NCBI RefSeq assembly: GCF_037176765.1 | Contig: NC_090024.1 | Span: 104,299,057 to 104,363,056, forward strand | Direction: 5' to 3' | Source of the DNA: Anolis sagrei | Lineage: Eukaryota > Chordata > Lepidosauria > Squamata > Anolidae | Length of the DNA: 64,000 bases | In this document: positions 46,601 through 57,400 of the stretch, in pieces | Numbering within the stretch: the first letter of the stretch is position 1 | Layout of the letters: the number at the start of each line of letters is the position of its first letter | Notes under the pieces: generated by a model | What the model was told of the DNA's origin: nothing | Databases searched by the model: none | Seen by the model: only the letters and a program-made list of their open reading frames with translations | Translations under genes and position numbers: made by a program

Positions 46601-49125
46601 TAAGGCGGGCATATCAATTTATGGTATGTGTCAGGTATGGTGGGGTCTGCACAAATGGCTAACCCTGCATGCATTGCATAGAAAGAAGTTGACATTTCTA
46701 GGTTGAAGCATGTTTTTGACTGGCAAAACATGGAGCCATTAAGGTGAATTTTACTTCCATACTCTTTCACGAATATAGCCAGAGAACTGTATGGTAATCA
46801 TATATAAACTGGTGCTAATTATAGGCTTCACATAAGTACTAGTAATTGAAAAAGGGGGAGATATGTAGGTCAAAATATACGTTTTCCAACTGGAAACTTA
46901 ATATTAGCTATTAAAAGGTGTGGCATCAAAGATGTAAAGCTCAATGGAAGAGTTGTGTGTATTGTTCAATGTAGCTGTTTTCTCAAATGTACTCTAGGAG
47001 TCGTCCGGTTTCAAGAGAAAAATTATGACATGAAGAACCCCACATTTTTCATTTTTGCAGAGAAAGATGACGTCATTCCTCTTGACCAAGTAAGGTGTTT
47101 TCTCAAAATTACCAAACTGTAAATCAAAAAGTGTAAAAATGATGTACTAGGCTAGGAAAATTAAGTGGAAAATAAATTCTATGATCTAATGCTGGGGTCC
47201 TCTAACTAAGGCCCAAGGGCTGGATATGGCCCTCCAAGGTCATTTACCCGGCCCTCGCTCAAGGTCAATCTAAGTCTGAAACGACTTGAAAGCACACAAC
47301 AGCAACAATCCTATCTCATCAGCCAAAAGCAGGCCCACACTTCCCATTGAAAAAGTAAAAAGTTTGTATTTGTTAAGATTGTTCTTCATTTTAATTATTA
47401 TATTGTGTTTAAGTTTTGTGGGGTTTTTTTGCACTACAAATAAGATATGTGCAGTTTGCATAGGAATTCATGTTTTTTTCAAATTCTAATCCAACCCTCC
47501 AACAGATTGAGGGACTGTGACCTGGCCCTCTGTTTAAAAAGTTTGAGGACCCGTAATCTAATGTATCTCTCTTTCTTGATTCCAAAGTATTTTGGATACT
47601 GGACAGAATCGTATAGGGCCTATAAAGTCCTGTATGATTCTGGCCCAGCTTACTTGTCCGAATGTATCTCCCTCTATGTCCCGCCTCACAGTTTAAGATC
47701 ATCCGGGGAGGCCCTGTTCTTGGTCCCGCCAGCTTCACAAATGCGTCTGGTGGGGATGAGGGACAGGGCCTTCTTGGCGGTGGCCCCCACCTGTGCAACT
47801 CGCTTCCTAGTGAGATTATGTCAACTTCATCCCTCCTGTCTTTCAAGAACAAATTGGTACAGGGACCAGGCTTTTGGACAGCAGGTATCACAGCACTTTA
47901 GATGTGGAATTGGACTGGAATGGTTATATGGTTGACAATAATGCTTTTAATTTGTTTTTAATTTAATGTACTATCCATTGTTTTAAATTGGTGTTATATT
48001 GTTATGTTTGTCTATATGTTGTGGCATCTAGTGTAAACTGTCCTGAGTCGTCCCTCCCCCCCCCCCCCCAGGGTAGAGAAGGACAGGGTAGAAATGCTGG
48101 AAATAAATAAATAAATACTCTAGTGGACACAACTAATAATCCCTTCAAATATCTGTAGGTTATTGGGTGTGCCTATATATACCATTATCAGTCTGCTCAT
48201 GTTTCATAAGTAAAGGTAAAGTTTTCCCTTTGACATTAAGTCTAATCGTGTCTGACTCTGGGAGGTGGTACTCATCTCCATTTCTAAGCCAAAGAGCTGG
48301 CATTGTCCATAGACGCCTCCAAGGTCATGACTGGATTGAGTGTCATTACCTTCCCGCTGAAGCGATACCTATTGATCTACTCACATTTGCATGTTTTCAA
48401 ACGGCTAGGTTGGCAAAAGCTGCTCCCCAGATTAAAACCACCAACCTTTCGATCAGCAAGTTCAGTAGCTCAGTGGTTTAACCCGCTGCGCCATCTTTCA
48501 TACTTGATATTTTATGCCTAAACTGAGATGATAAAACTATTGAGAATCAGAATAAAGGGAACGAAGTGGTGATATGCATGTGGCCAAAAAAGGTACAATG
48601 TAGGCTAGCTGATTCTGGCAGCAAAATAAACTAGATCTGACTATGTTATTTCATGTCACAAAATAGCATCAGGAGTTGCACTTACAACACTTTAAAAAGA
48701 AGTACTATTTTTAAAAGGGACACAGTAAAAGAAAAAGAAAATAGTGAACTGACTTCTTGTCCTATGGGCTGTACAGAGTTCACAATATCTTGAAATGGAT
48801 AAGGTTCCTTTGTAATTTGTTTCAGAATAGGTGTCAAATCTGAGGTCTAACAAGCTAGAATGTACTTTCTGAAAAATGGAGTAAGAGGAGATGGGTCCTG
48901 TCAATCATGGGATGACACTAAATCAGAAGCTGCTTTCTGTTATAGGTTGCTGAACTGGAGCACAACCTGAAAAAAGAATGCAAAACCGATTTTGAAGTGA
49001 AAATTTATCCAGGACAAACCCATGGCTTTGTACATCGCAAAAGAGAAGACATCAACCCTCAAGATAGGCCTTTCATTGAAGAAGCAAGGAAGGACATGCT
49101 TAATTGGCTGAACAAATACATTTGA
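40663..49125 (+). CDS. CMBL: CMBL copy C (complete, five coding exons)
   Basis: Dienelactone-hydrolase-family esterase, 245 residues. Coding exons are 40663-40877, 44592-44699, 46481-46623, 46998-47089 and 48946-49125, the same sizes as copy B. The start is the first codon of exon 2 ([16 protein letters not shown]). Nucleophile Cys in GFCWGG, Asp in [11 protein letters not shown] and His in GQTHGFVHR are present, and the protein ends LNWLNKYI. The residue before the catalytic Asp is Lys, where A, B and human have Asn. Exon 3 ([17 protein letters not shown]) is closest to the human pattern, so C may be the most conservative copy. Exon 1 is at about 37.5 kb and an AATAAA at 49,314. Insertions reach close to the acceptors of exons 2 and 3. 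Confidence 0.95.
41190..41830 (+). mobile_element. tRNA-derived SINE split by a hAT MITE
   Basis: The head GGAGCTGCGGTGGCACAATG is followed, after the MITE, by CTGAACTGCTGAGCTGAAGG, GCAGTTCAAATCTGCG and a distinct tail with GTAAACCATTCAGGCATCCC, CAATTCTCTCACACCAGAAG and TGACTTGGCAATTTC. The flanks TGAGCTGAGA (left) and TGAGCTGAGA (right, about 41,849) are a target duplication. Copy B has the empty site. Confidence 0.8.
41223..41596. mobile_element. hAT MITE, CAGGGGTCCTCAAACT family
   Basis: Ends CAGGGGTCCTCAAACTTTTT and TAGTTTGAGGACTCCTG. Perfect 8-bp target duplication GGTTAAAC (41215-41222 and 41597-41604) made from the SINE head. Same family as 13584-13755 and 47192-47555. Confidence 0.9.
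42275..43440 (-). mobile_element. L2/CR1-like LINE, reverse-transcriptase region
   Basis: The - strand reads [20 protein letters not shown], the catalytic box [67 protein letters not shown] and a second frame with [20 protein letters not shown]. Both palm motifs are visible. It lacks the 3' tail and is broken by a frameshift near 42,530-42,660. It lies in intron 2 of copy C. Confidence 0.9.
43712..44134. mobile_element. Tigger/pogo-like MITE
   Basis: Left end CAAGCAGCCCTTGGGTTATA, right end ATAACTGGAGGACTGCCTG, with TA on both sides (43710-43711 and 44135-44136). The family also occurs at 57471-57886. Assignment to the pogo branch rests on the TA target and end type only. Confidence 0.65.
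44351..44570 (-). mobile_element. BovB LINE tip next to the exon 3 acceptor of copy C
   Basis: Inverted BovB 3' end: CAGTCGCTTCCGACTCTTCG, then GGACCAGCCCACGCCAGAGC and CATCCATCTTGCCCTTGGTC. Its truncated inner end lies about 22 bp from exon 3. Copies A and B keep ordinary intron sequence there. Confidence 0.85.
44808..46112. mobile_element. inverted-end element filled with palindromic units
   Basis: The left end CGTATTTTCCGGCATACTAG with ATGACTTTTTAGGC and the right end (read inverted) CGTGTTTTCCAACATACAAG with GCGACTGGGGG are similar over about 30 bp. The inside is GC-rich and contains the array at 45120-45860. No coding region is recognised and no target duplication could be fixed. It lies in intron 3 of copy C. 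Confidence 0.6.
45120..45860. repeat. array of about four palindromic units
   Basis: Each unit of roughly 170-200 bp contains GTGCCTGGGATGTGCT and GGCATTCTGGGAGCTGTAGT, then the inverted CTACAGCTCCCAGAATGCCT and AGCACATCCCAGGCAC, with linkers rich in GACGACTCCCAGCAGCCC. Units can fold into long hairpins. The several long Pro/Ser/Arg-rich frames here are by-products. Confidence 0.85.
46624..46997. other. intron 4 of copy C
   Basis: The shortest intron 4 of the three copies, apparently free of insertions. It is paralogous to the start of intron 4 in A and B and to the end of intron 4 in B (AAATGTACTCTAG before exon 5). Confidence 0.55.
47192..47555. mobile_element. hAT MITE, CAGGGGTCCTCAAACT family
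   Basis: Left end CTGGGGTCCTCTAACTAAGG, right end AAAAAGTTTGAGGACCCGTA. Perfect 8-bp target duplication ATCTAATG (47184-47191 and 47556-47563). The ends are slightly decayed. Confidence 0.88.
47590..48115 (+). mobile_element. L2/CR1-like LINE 3' end
   Basis: The + strand reads [37 protein letters not shown] and RAFLAVAPT. The tail has GTAAACTGTCCTGAGTCGTC, a C-run and GGAAATAAATAAATAAA. The frame is broken. Confidence 0.82.
48212..48497 (-). mobile_element. Sauria-type SINE
   Basis: Complement of the BovB-like tail (AAAGGTAAAGTTTTCCCTTT, GTGTCTGACTCTGG), the middle (ATCTACTCACATTTGCATGT) and the head ending (AGTGGTTTAACCCGCTGCGC). Nearly full length, in intron 5 of copy C. Confidence 0.88.
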
Positions 49126-49313
49126 CAGTCTGTTATATGTTAATACCATTAACCATCAAGGCATTTTCTTAATGAAGAATCGCAATGTTGAGCACATCTC
49201 ACATTACTGCTACAATGATTTCAGAATAATCAATGCTGATCTTGCTACTGCCATCACCTATCTAACCCAAGATCAAATGCATCTTGTGTGACCCTTTGGT
49301 GCCTATTTCTAGA

Positions 49314-49319
49314 AATAAA
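49314..49319 (+). terminator. poly(A) signal of CMBL copy C
   Basis: AATAAA located 189 bp after the stop codon, in unbroken 3' flank homologous to copy B. It is the natural candidate for the ancestral signal of the family. Confidence 0.6.
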
Positions 49320-49528
49320 TTGGTTCTTTGCATTTGCTATATGATACTAAGAAATGTTATCAGCTTTTCACATTGAGTCCTCTATACATTACTGTTTTAA
49401 ATGAACCAAAAATACTAATCAATGTGAAACAGATGCTAGATAGAAAATAATTTTGCCAGATCACTTTTTTCATGTTTCATCTTAGACAACTAGAATAGAC
49501 TTTTCAACCTACCAAGATAACAGACTAT

Positions 49529-50321
49529 GTATTGTCGAAGGCTTTCATGGCCGGAATCACTGGGTTGTTGTAGGTTTTTTCCGGCATTCTCTCCTGACAT
49601 TTCGCCTGCATCTATGGCAAGCATCCTCAGAGGTAGTGAGGTCTGTTGGAACTAGGAAAATGGGTTTATATATCTGTAGAATGACCAGGGTGGGACAAAG
49701 AACTCTTGTCTGCTGGAGCTAGGTGTGAATGTTTCAACTGACCACCTTGATTAGCATTTGATCGCCTGGCAGTTGTTTGGTGTGGCTTGTTGGTGCCTGG
49801 GGCAATCTTTTGTTGAGAGTTGATTAGATGTCCCTGATTGTTTCCTTTCTGTTGTTTTGCTGTTGTAATTTTAGTTTTTTTAATACTGGTAGCCAGATTT
49901 TGTTCATTTTCATGGTTTCCTCCTTTCTGTTGAAATTGTCCACATGCTTGTGGATTTCAATGGCTTCTCTGTGTAGTCTGACATGGTAGTTGTGAGAGTG
50001 GTCCAGCATTTCTGTATTTGCAGATAATATGCTGTGTCCAGGTTGGTTCATCAGGTGCTCTGCTATGGCTGACTTCTCTGGTTGAAGTAGTCTGCAGTGC
50101 CTTTCATGTTCCTTGATTCGTGTTTGGGCAATGCTGCGTTTGCATTCAGACAAGAGTTCTTTGTCCCACCCTGGTCATTCTACAGATATATAAACCCATT
50201 TTCCTAGTTCCAACAGACCTCACTACCTCTGAGGATGCTTGCCATAGATGCCAGTGAAATGTCAGGAGAGAATGCCTCTAGAACATGGCCATATAGCCAG
50301 AAAAAAACCTACAACAACCCA
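49529..50321 (-). mobile_element. Penelope-like element with GIY-YIG end and 12-bp target duplication
   Basis: Perfect flanking repeat ATAACAGACTAT (49517-49528 and 50322-50333). The inverted arms are as in the other copies. The - strand frame reads CKRSIAQTRIKEHERHCRLL, QPEKSAIAEHLMNQPGHSIL, NYHVRLHREAIEIHKHVDNF and [19 protein letters not shown]. This is the GIY-YIG endonuclease C-terminus of Penelope-like proteins. The reverse transcriptase is absent. It sits between the 3' ends of CMBL copy C and NFX1. Confidence 0.9.
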
Positions 50322-50339
50322 ATAACAGACTATACATCT

Positions 50340-53300
50340 GAACGAGTTATGCGTTGCAAACCTTTATTTCCATGTCTTTCCTAAACAGAAAACAAACAGA
50401 CAAGTTGGCTCCATTTGAATGCAAGATCCTGTCCCTCGCATATATCAAGTCCCAGCTTTTAAAAGAGGCTAATGTTGTAGTTATATGTAGAGTGGCTTGC
50501 ATAAAGTGAGGCCCCTTTTACACTGACACTATGGAGCCGGTTTCAGGGAAACTGGTTGCGCTGATCAGATTTTCTTGTACTTTTTAAAATGCACTGTTTC
50601 CTATTTAAACCATGCTACAGCACATATAGATAAGTGTACATTTTGTGCCCACCATCAATGGTCTCGAGCCAACGTGGAACTGCTTTATATAGTCAGTGTT
50701 AGATAGCCCTGAGACACATTTCTCTTAACAGGGATTATTTCACTTTTGCCAAAATAAAATGCAACACTCTCCTGAAAACAAATAAGCAACCAAAGAACTA
50801 AACATGTTTGTCAATACTAATAGCCAAGCTGTTTATCTTCGAGATTTATATCTATTTTCTAGTTCAAAAGTTTCAAAACAATTTTGTGTTTCAAACTGGA
50901 AAGTAAAAATAGTTGGTTGATTACATTAGTTTTGACTACTACTCAGAAGAAATGCTTTCTGCCCATATGTATTCTGGCTCTTTGGATATTGGTGAATATT
51001 TTTCATTACACAAACAAAAATGATCCTATGAACATGAGAAATTTTTATAACTTGTGATATCCTGATATTTCCATGGGATCAGCAAATACCCCAACAGTTA
51101 TTAAATATAAGCTTTTTTATTAGACTGTAAGAGCTTTAAATGTATGCTAAAGTATTTGTTCTTTGAAGTCATGATTTTGGATTCATTATTAAATTTTCCT
51201 GTAATGCCATGTATTCCTCATCTTCACTGGCAGATCTGATTTGGCTGAGATTCATCGGTATCAAGAAAAATATAACTTCTCAGTGGTTTAAAATAAATAC
51301 AGTAGTGCGTCCTCTATAAAATATAATTTTAAAAAGGCAGCCTCAGAAATAATGTGCAGCTAGCTGCCCATCTAAGCTGTTCTGTGTATATTTTACAATA
51401 TCTTCAATTCTGCAATGTCTCAAAATTACTCTGTGGTAGAATCATATGTGTTCATTTACATACACGTGTATATTAATAGTCCAGGCAGTAGCAGGGATAT
51501 ATTTTTTAATTGTTGAGGTAAAAAAACAAGCTATTATTATAATGAGATTTTGCACCTTCTCGTTTATTTCAGGACTGCACTCCAGTAACATTTCATCAGC
51601 CTCTCAATTTTACTATCACTCCCAAAAGACTGTTAAGAAAATCCAAATAATATTCACCTGAACATTTGAAATTTATTACAGATTTATAAAGTCTGTTATT
51701 TATTACACCACTGAGCTTGAAAGCAGACAGGTTGTGCGCGCCCATGAATGTATATAAAGTCAACAAATAACTTATTAAAAACTATCATAGTTCGATATTC
51801 TTTACATCATGAGAAAAGAAATAAGGAATGGTTTCCATAGCAATTTTCACAACTTTAGCTTACACACAAATTGGTGCACAGAGAGAATTGCGTAATCCAA
51901 GCAATTTTGAATATATGTAAATATCATGAAGCCTCCGCCTTAGATTCTACCTGCATCAGGCATTTGCATATATAAACTGAACTGCCCATTTCATAATTGC
52001 AAAAGAGAAGGGTTTGCAACATTTGATTTCAACAGGTTTCTTCCTTTCAATTCACATATCAAGACAATGCAAAAACCAAATCGGATGTGAACAACTGATA
52101 ATTGTAATTTCAAAACAACAGCTGTGAGTTCAGCTCAATGTAAGACATGCCAATATTTTGCAAAACCAGCAAAGGGAATACCAGATCCATTAATGTGTAC
52201 ATGGCATTTTTCACGAAGCAACAGAAGGACCAATCACTTAAGAACAACACACTGTATGAAAAGAGCAAAGTGAGAATAAATCTTTCTGCACTCATGAATT
52301 GTGAACAAGAAGGCTGATAGAAAAAGACATTGCATTCTACAACCACATGCGGCATTACCTGCACGTCAGCTTATGCAGATGATGTGAAACCCCTTCCCAG
52401 AACAAGAGGTGAAAGGAAATGTGCATCTAAACTGTGCTTGATTTGCTGAGTATGACTCCACCTCCACATGGATTCACTTTGCACTAGCATGTATTTCCTA
52501 CTCCCTTTGGACACAGTGGCCTATGTGCATGCTGGCAAGCTGTCTCAAAATGTCTGTTCGTGTGAAGCAACATAATTTTTTTAAAAAGATATCAATATTG
52601 GTATAGCAGCAGCATGAACATTATTTTGGCTATGCAAAGAAAAGTCCCAATCATGCAGGAAGCAATTATTTGACATAACTTCACCACATGTATAGAAAAG
52701 GGAGTGGGCTTTTCCTTTGGGATGTTTGGAAAAGGCACCATTGTGCTAAGATTTTAGGCATTTTGGTAAATAAGTATTCACCAACATTACCATGAAGCAA
52801 AATTCCACCCTGCCTTTGATGAGACATATCTGGAAGTTTGGCTGGTTATGTTGTCATTAGTAAGCTAAAATAGTTCGTATATACATGCAGAGCAAGTAAA
52901 CCAACTGTCTAAGTGAAGAACAAGAGGTACAAAAATGTTATGGGCTACTTTATTAAATCCTATGCCTCTGCGTATAGCACCTTAAAATTCTAGTATGGTC
53001 TGAGATGTCTCATGTTACAATTTTTAACTACTAAGAAGCCAATTCCAAATCCTTCTCATGGTACCAAGTCATAATGCAGCAATACTTTATAGGTTCCTGT
53101 ATTGACAAGCGGAATATCGATAGTAGTTTTCCTCAAGATTTCCAGCACAATGATAAAAGCCTGCTTTAAACATTTCAGGAAAAGTAAAGGAACCAGTGGA
53201 ACACAACAAATATGGCTGACTAAATATCTACCCTCAGGTAGCACCCAGGTTGCATTCCCAGTGATGAGCGTCAATGTTGATTTGAGAAGCTGCCCACTAA

Positions 53301-54429
53301 GACAAGTTGAAACAGAGGATGGCATGTACACGTCGGCCCCTTATAGCAAAAAACTGATAGAATCCAAGAAGAAAGAACAGTATTTATATTTTTTAAAAAT
53401 CCAAATACAATAATGGTGGTTCAGTGACTTGGCAACCAGAATTTCTTTCTTCCTTAACCCAAACTGATGTAAATTCAATGTATTTTTTTATCACCATGAG
53501 CCCAGCACAGCTCTGCACACAACCCTAAATAAAGAATGAGAGAAGCAGGTTTCTATTCAAAAAGTAATTACAGATTGGAAACTGAATGAATCTAACCCAT
53601 TCATTTTGCACCTAGAACATTTAGGAACAAACTATGGCTGCAAACTTAATGATTCACCCACTGCACTGTCCACAAGGTGCCTTATAGGTCAATACTGCTC
53701 ATGTGATTGACACTATATGACCTAAAATATAATCTGGGCAAATGAATATAATTTGCACCCTTGTTCATTCACACGTCACCCATAACAACCCAATGCTAAT
53801 TATTTTAGTTGATAATTTTTATTGTCAATCGTTCATTTCAGGTTCTAGGCCAACATGATTACAATATTTAGGGGGGAGTGGTTTTATATCACAGCAGGGG
53901 AGCAAATTTGACAAAAACACCCCTGTGTTTCATCTTTCCATTCCACTTGTATGGAAGGATGGGACTTTGGGGAAAAGATCTGTTGTGGACCAGTAAGTTC
54001 AGTCACGCTCTCCCCCAATGGGACTCTTAACTATGTGAGGAGATCACCTGCATAGAGCCATTTTTCCCCATCTAACCTTGTACCAAGAGTATGGCCCAAA
54101 TGGAAAAGAATTCACTTGACACAGGTGTCGGCGCTAGGTACCACTTGTTAACTTGCTATAGTTCTAAACATAAGTACTCCAAGTAATCAGAGGTTGGCTA
54201 TGGAGTTACATTTCATTAGAAAATATGCTCATTCACACAAAACTGGTTGCACACCATCTCTCACCACATACTGTTACAATAATAACGGAAAAATGGTTTT
54301 CATCTGCTGTTTCCACAAAGGAACTTTTGAGCAGACTTGAGTAGAATGCATTTTGTCAAAAATGATCCTGAGCACACCGATAGCAGCTTCACTTCCACTT
54401 TTCAGCAGCATAATTTCACACTGATGTCT
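50340..54429 (-). other. NFX1: putative long 3'UTR of NFX1
   Basis: About 4.1 kb directly after the NFX1 stop codon, free of recognisable transposons in a window otherwise full of them, AT-rich and without another gene. AATAAA on the - strand occurs at 50363-50368 (TTTATT on +), with further candidates closer to the stop. The repeat-free stretch suggests constraint, but the true end of the transcript is not determined. Confidence 0.4.
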
Positions 54430-57400
54430 TCAATCCTGTACATCAAAGTAGTCAATTACTGGCTCCTCTTTGGACGCTCTCTCTGTGCTGACATTCCTAG
54501 AAGTAACAAAAGGCCGTTGTTCTTTTTAAAAATGATTTGCAAATATACGTACAAACGTTCTATTCAAAGCAGGAATGGGACTTTCCTACTGATCTCTGTT
54601 TTTGGTCATAGGGAATCACTCTTGACTGATCCTGTAGTAGTTCCTCTCATTCAGCAAACAGAGTCACCAAAGGGAAAGGGCTCCCTCTCTGTTCCCCAAT
54701 GAGGACTAGAAACTGAAAAAAGCCCCTCGGTTTTAAGATAACACTCACTTCTTAAACTGGCCCTTTTCTGCCTAGGATGTTTTTATGCGACCCCTGGGTA
54801 GTTATAGAGAGCAGGTATCAAAATCAAATGTTTACTAATAACAAATCAGCACATCACTCCCATGCTCCACTGGCTGCCTGTGTGTTTCCAGGCCCAATTC
54901 AAATTGCAGGTTATCACCTATAAAGCCTTCTACAGTTCTGGTCCATCCTATTTGCATGACCACATCTCCCCCTATGTACCCATTCGGGCATTAAGGTCCT
55001 CCAGGGAGGCTCTTCTCACGCTCCCACTACTCTCACAAGTGCAGCTGGTGGGAGCATGGGAAAGGGCCTTTTCATTGGTGGCGCCCCAGCTCTGGAATGC
55101 CCTTCCCAAAGAAATCAGACAGGCCCCCTCTCTAGATATCTTCAGGAAAGAATTGAAAACATGGATGTGGAAGCACACCTTTGGAAACAATTAACTATAG
55201 CTTATTATGATGGTGGCAAACTCCAACTGGTTTGAACTGGTTTTGCCCTGGTGCACCATTTAAAACCTGCCAAATTTAATCTGTGTATTTATTATGATAT
55301 TATGTTAGCTTTATTGTTTTTTAATTTTGTTGATATGTATTATGTATTATATTTTTTACTCTTGCTTGGTTTAATATTTATTTGTTGTAAGCCGCCCCGA
55401 GTCCTTTTGGAGGGGAAGCGGGATATAAATACATTTTTTTTATTATTAGATGAATATCGAATTATACTAAGACTTACTTATCAACTATTGTATCAGAAGA
55501 AAATTAGTTAGCATAGTGTGCTTAGTACAACCCACCAGGACCAATATCCATTGTTTCATCTTCCCACCTCTGACAAAATATGTCATTTCTAGGAATTTTC
55601 TAGGTCCTCCAACTCTATAAGAACCTCTGGTGAAAATAATTCATATCAATATCCATGATTTCCTGTTTCTGCATAAGTTCAGAAACATATCCTCATGGTT
55701 ATTGGTGTGTGGTGGGGGGGGGGTGTATTGTGGAAAGGGCTTCTCTACGGCTGGATCTACACTGCCATATAATCCAGATTATCAAATCAGATAAACTGGA
55801 TTTTACATAACATTGTACAAGAGGGCTAAGAGTGAGTGAACAACCATCCCACTGGTGCCATTCGCCACTTGCCTCCGTTTGTTGGCCTAGAGGGGGTAAC
55901 ATTGCATCAGTCAAGACTGTTCAACACTGACAAGCAAAAGAAACCATACTTACTTCTCTGATTGTTTATGATGAGGAATAGGAGGTGGGGGTCTAGTCTG
56001 CCTCTCCTTGGTAAGCAACGATGTCAGTGTAACTGTCGGACAGACTGATTTCCCTCTGAAGAAAGAAAGCCACAATGTCAACAAGATTATCATATATTCC
56101 CTACCAGACTGAGCCAGATTGCAAGTCTCACCCCCTCGTATTCTGAAATATGAGAATTTCAAGGGTAAGAAGAAAGGGATTTTCTTATATAGCTTTCTCC
56201 TCAACAGAAATCTACTAATTAGGAAATAATTTTGCTTAAAATTGTTTGTTATCAGATAGTTAGAATTACTACTAAGAATTTGTGTCATGTAGGAAAAACA
56301 GTGACAAACACCATAAAATGTAGTACTGAGATACAGAAACAAAGGTTCAAGCAATAAGACATAACACAACATGCAGGGTATTAGTGGGATTATTTATCAA
56401 TGTGTGGTTACTAATTTTGGCTTGTTTTACATGAAAATGTAATGATGTTCAGATAGATTAAAAAGAAATAAAATCAAGTGAGCAACATTTTGAGCTGAAG
56501 GGCTCGTGAGAATGCATTTCTCTCTTCAGTACAAAATGTTGCAGCAAAATATCTGACGCACAAAGAATATATACAATGTTTGAACACTGTAAATGAAAAA
56601 ATAAATCAAACAGGTTTAAAAATACAAGTATTACAGCATTTAGTATGGTGATTATTTTGCCACTTAGAACAAGAAAATGGAACAACATACTTCACCGCAC
56701 TGATAACAACATTGCGCTTTGGTTCGTTATCATAGCTCACACTCTCAATGGCGTAAACTTGAGCAAGCTCATGGATGATTCGGCGGTGCTCTCTGTTCAT
56801 GGGAGGGAAACAGTGGCTCTTCTTTGTATGCTTACTCTAGATTAGACAGAAATGTTACTTTTATGAAGGCTGTGGAAGATTAAAGCATGTATGTTTCTAT
56901 CATTTTTAAATACAATCATGGCAGTTATCACATGGGAATATTCACCACTCAGAACGATTAACTTGTAACCATTACAGACAAACCATAACTAATTGTTAGG
57001 TTGAATTTCATACAAGTTTGTTTTAATTACATGACACATAATTCATATACATTTCATCTTAAAATATTAGAAAAATAAATTATATGGCTGGACATGATTA
57101 AAATGCATATACATCTCCTTTGATTCATATTTAATTTGGCTCACCTTATTGACTGCTTCTATAAGGGCTTTCATTTCTTTCTCAATTTCACTGACAAACT
57201 TTAGATCTTTCCTGCAATAATGAAGAATTATAGTGTTTACTTCTGTCTTAATTCTGTTATAACACTGCTTGTGCATTTAGGATGGCTGGCATTATGCAAT
57301 GACATCATGCAAGAAACATTCACATTCTGTAAAGTTTTCAGACAAAAAAAATAGCAGTAAATTTGCCTATGAGAAAAGGTAACAAATAGACAAATTCAAA

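Noticed and set aside
1185-49125. CMBL copies as processed pseudogenes
   Set aside because: Exons are separated by introns with proper splice sites and all frames are open.
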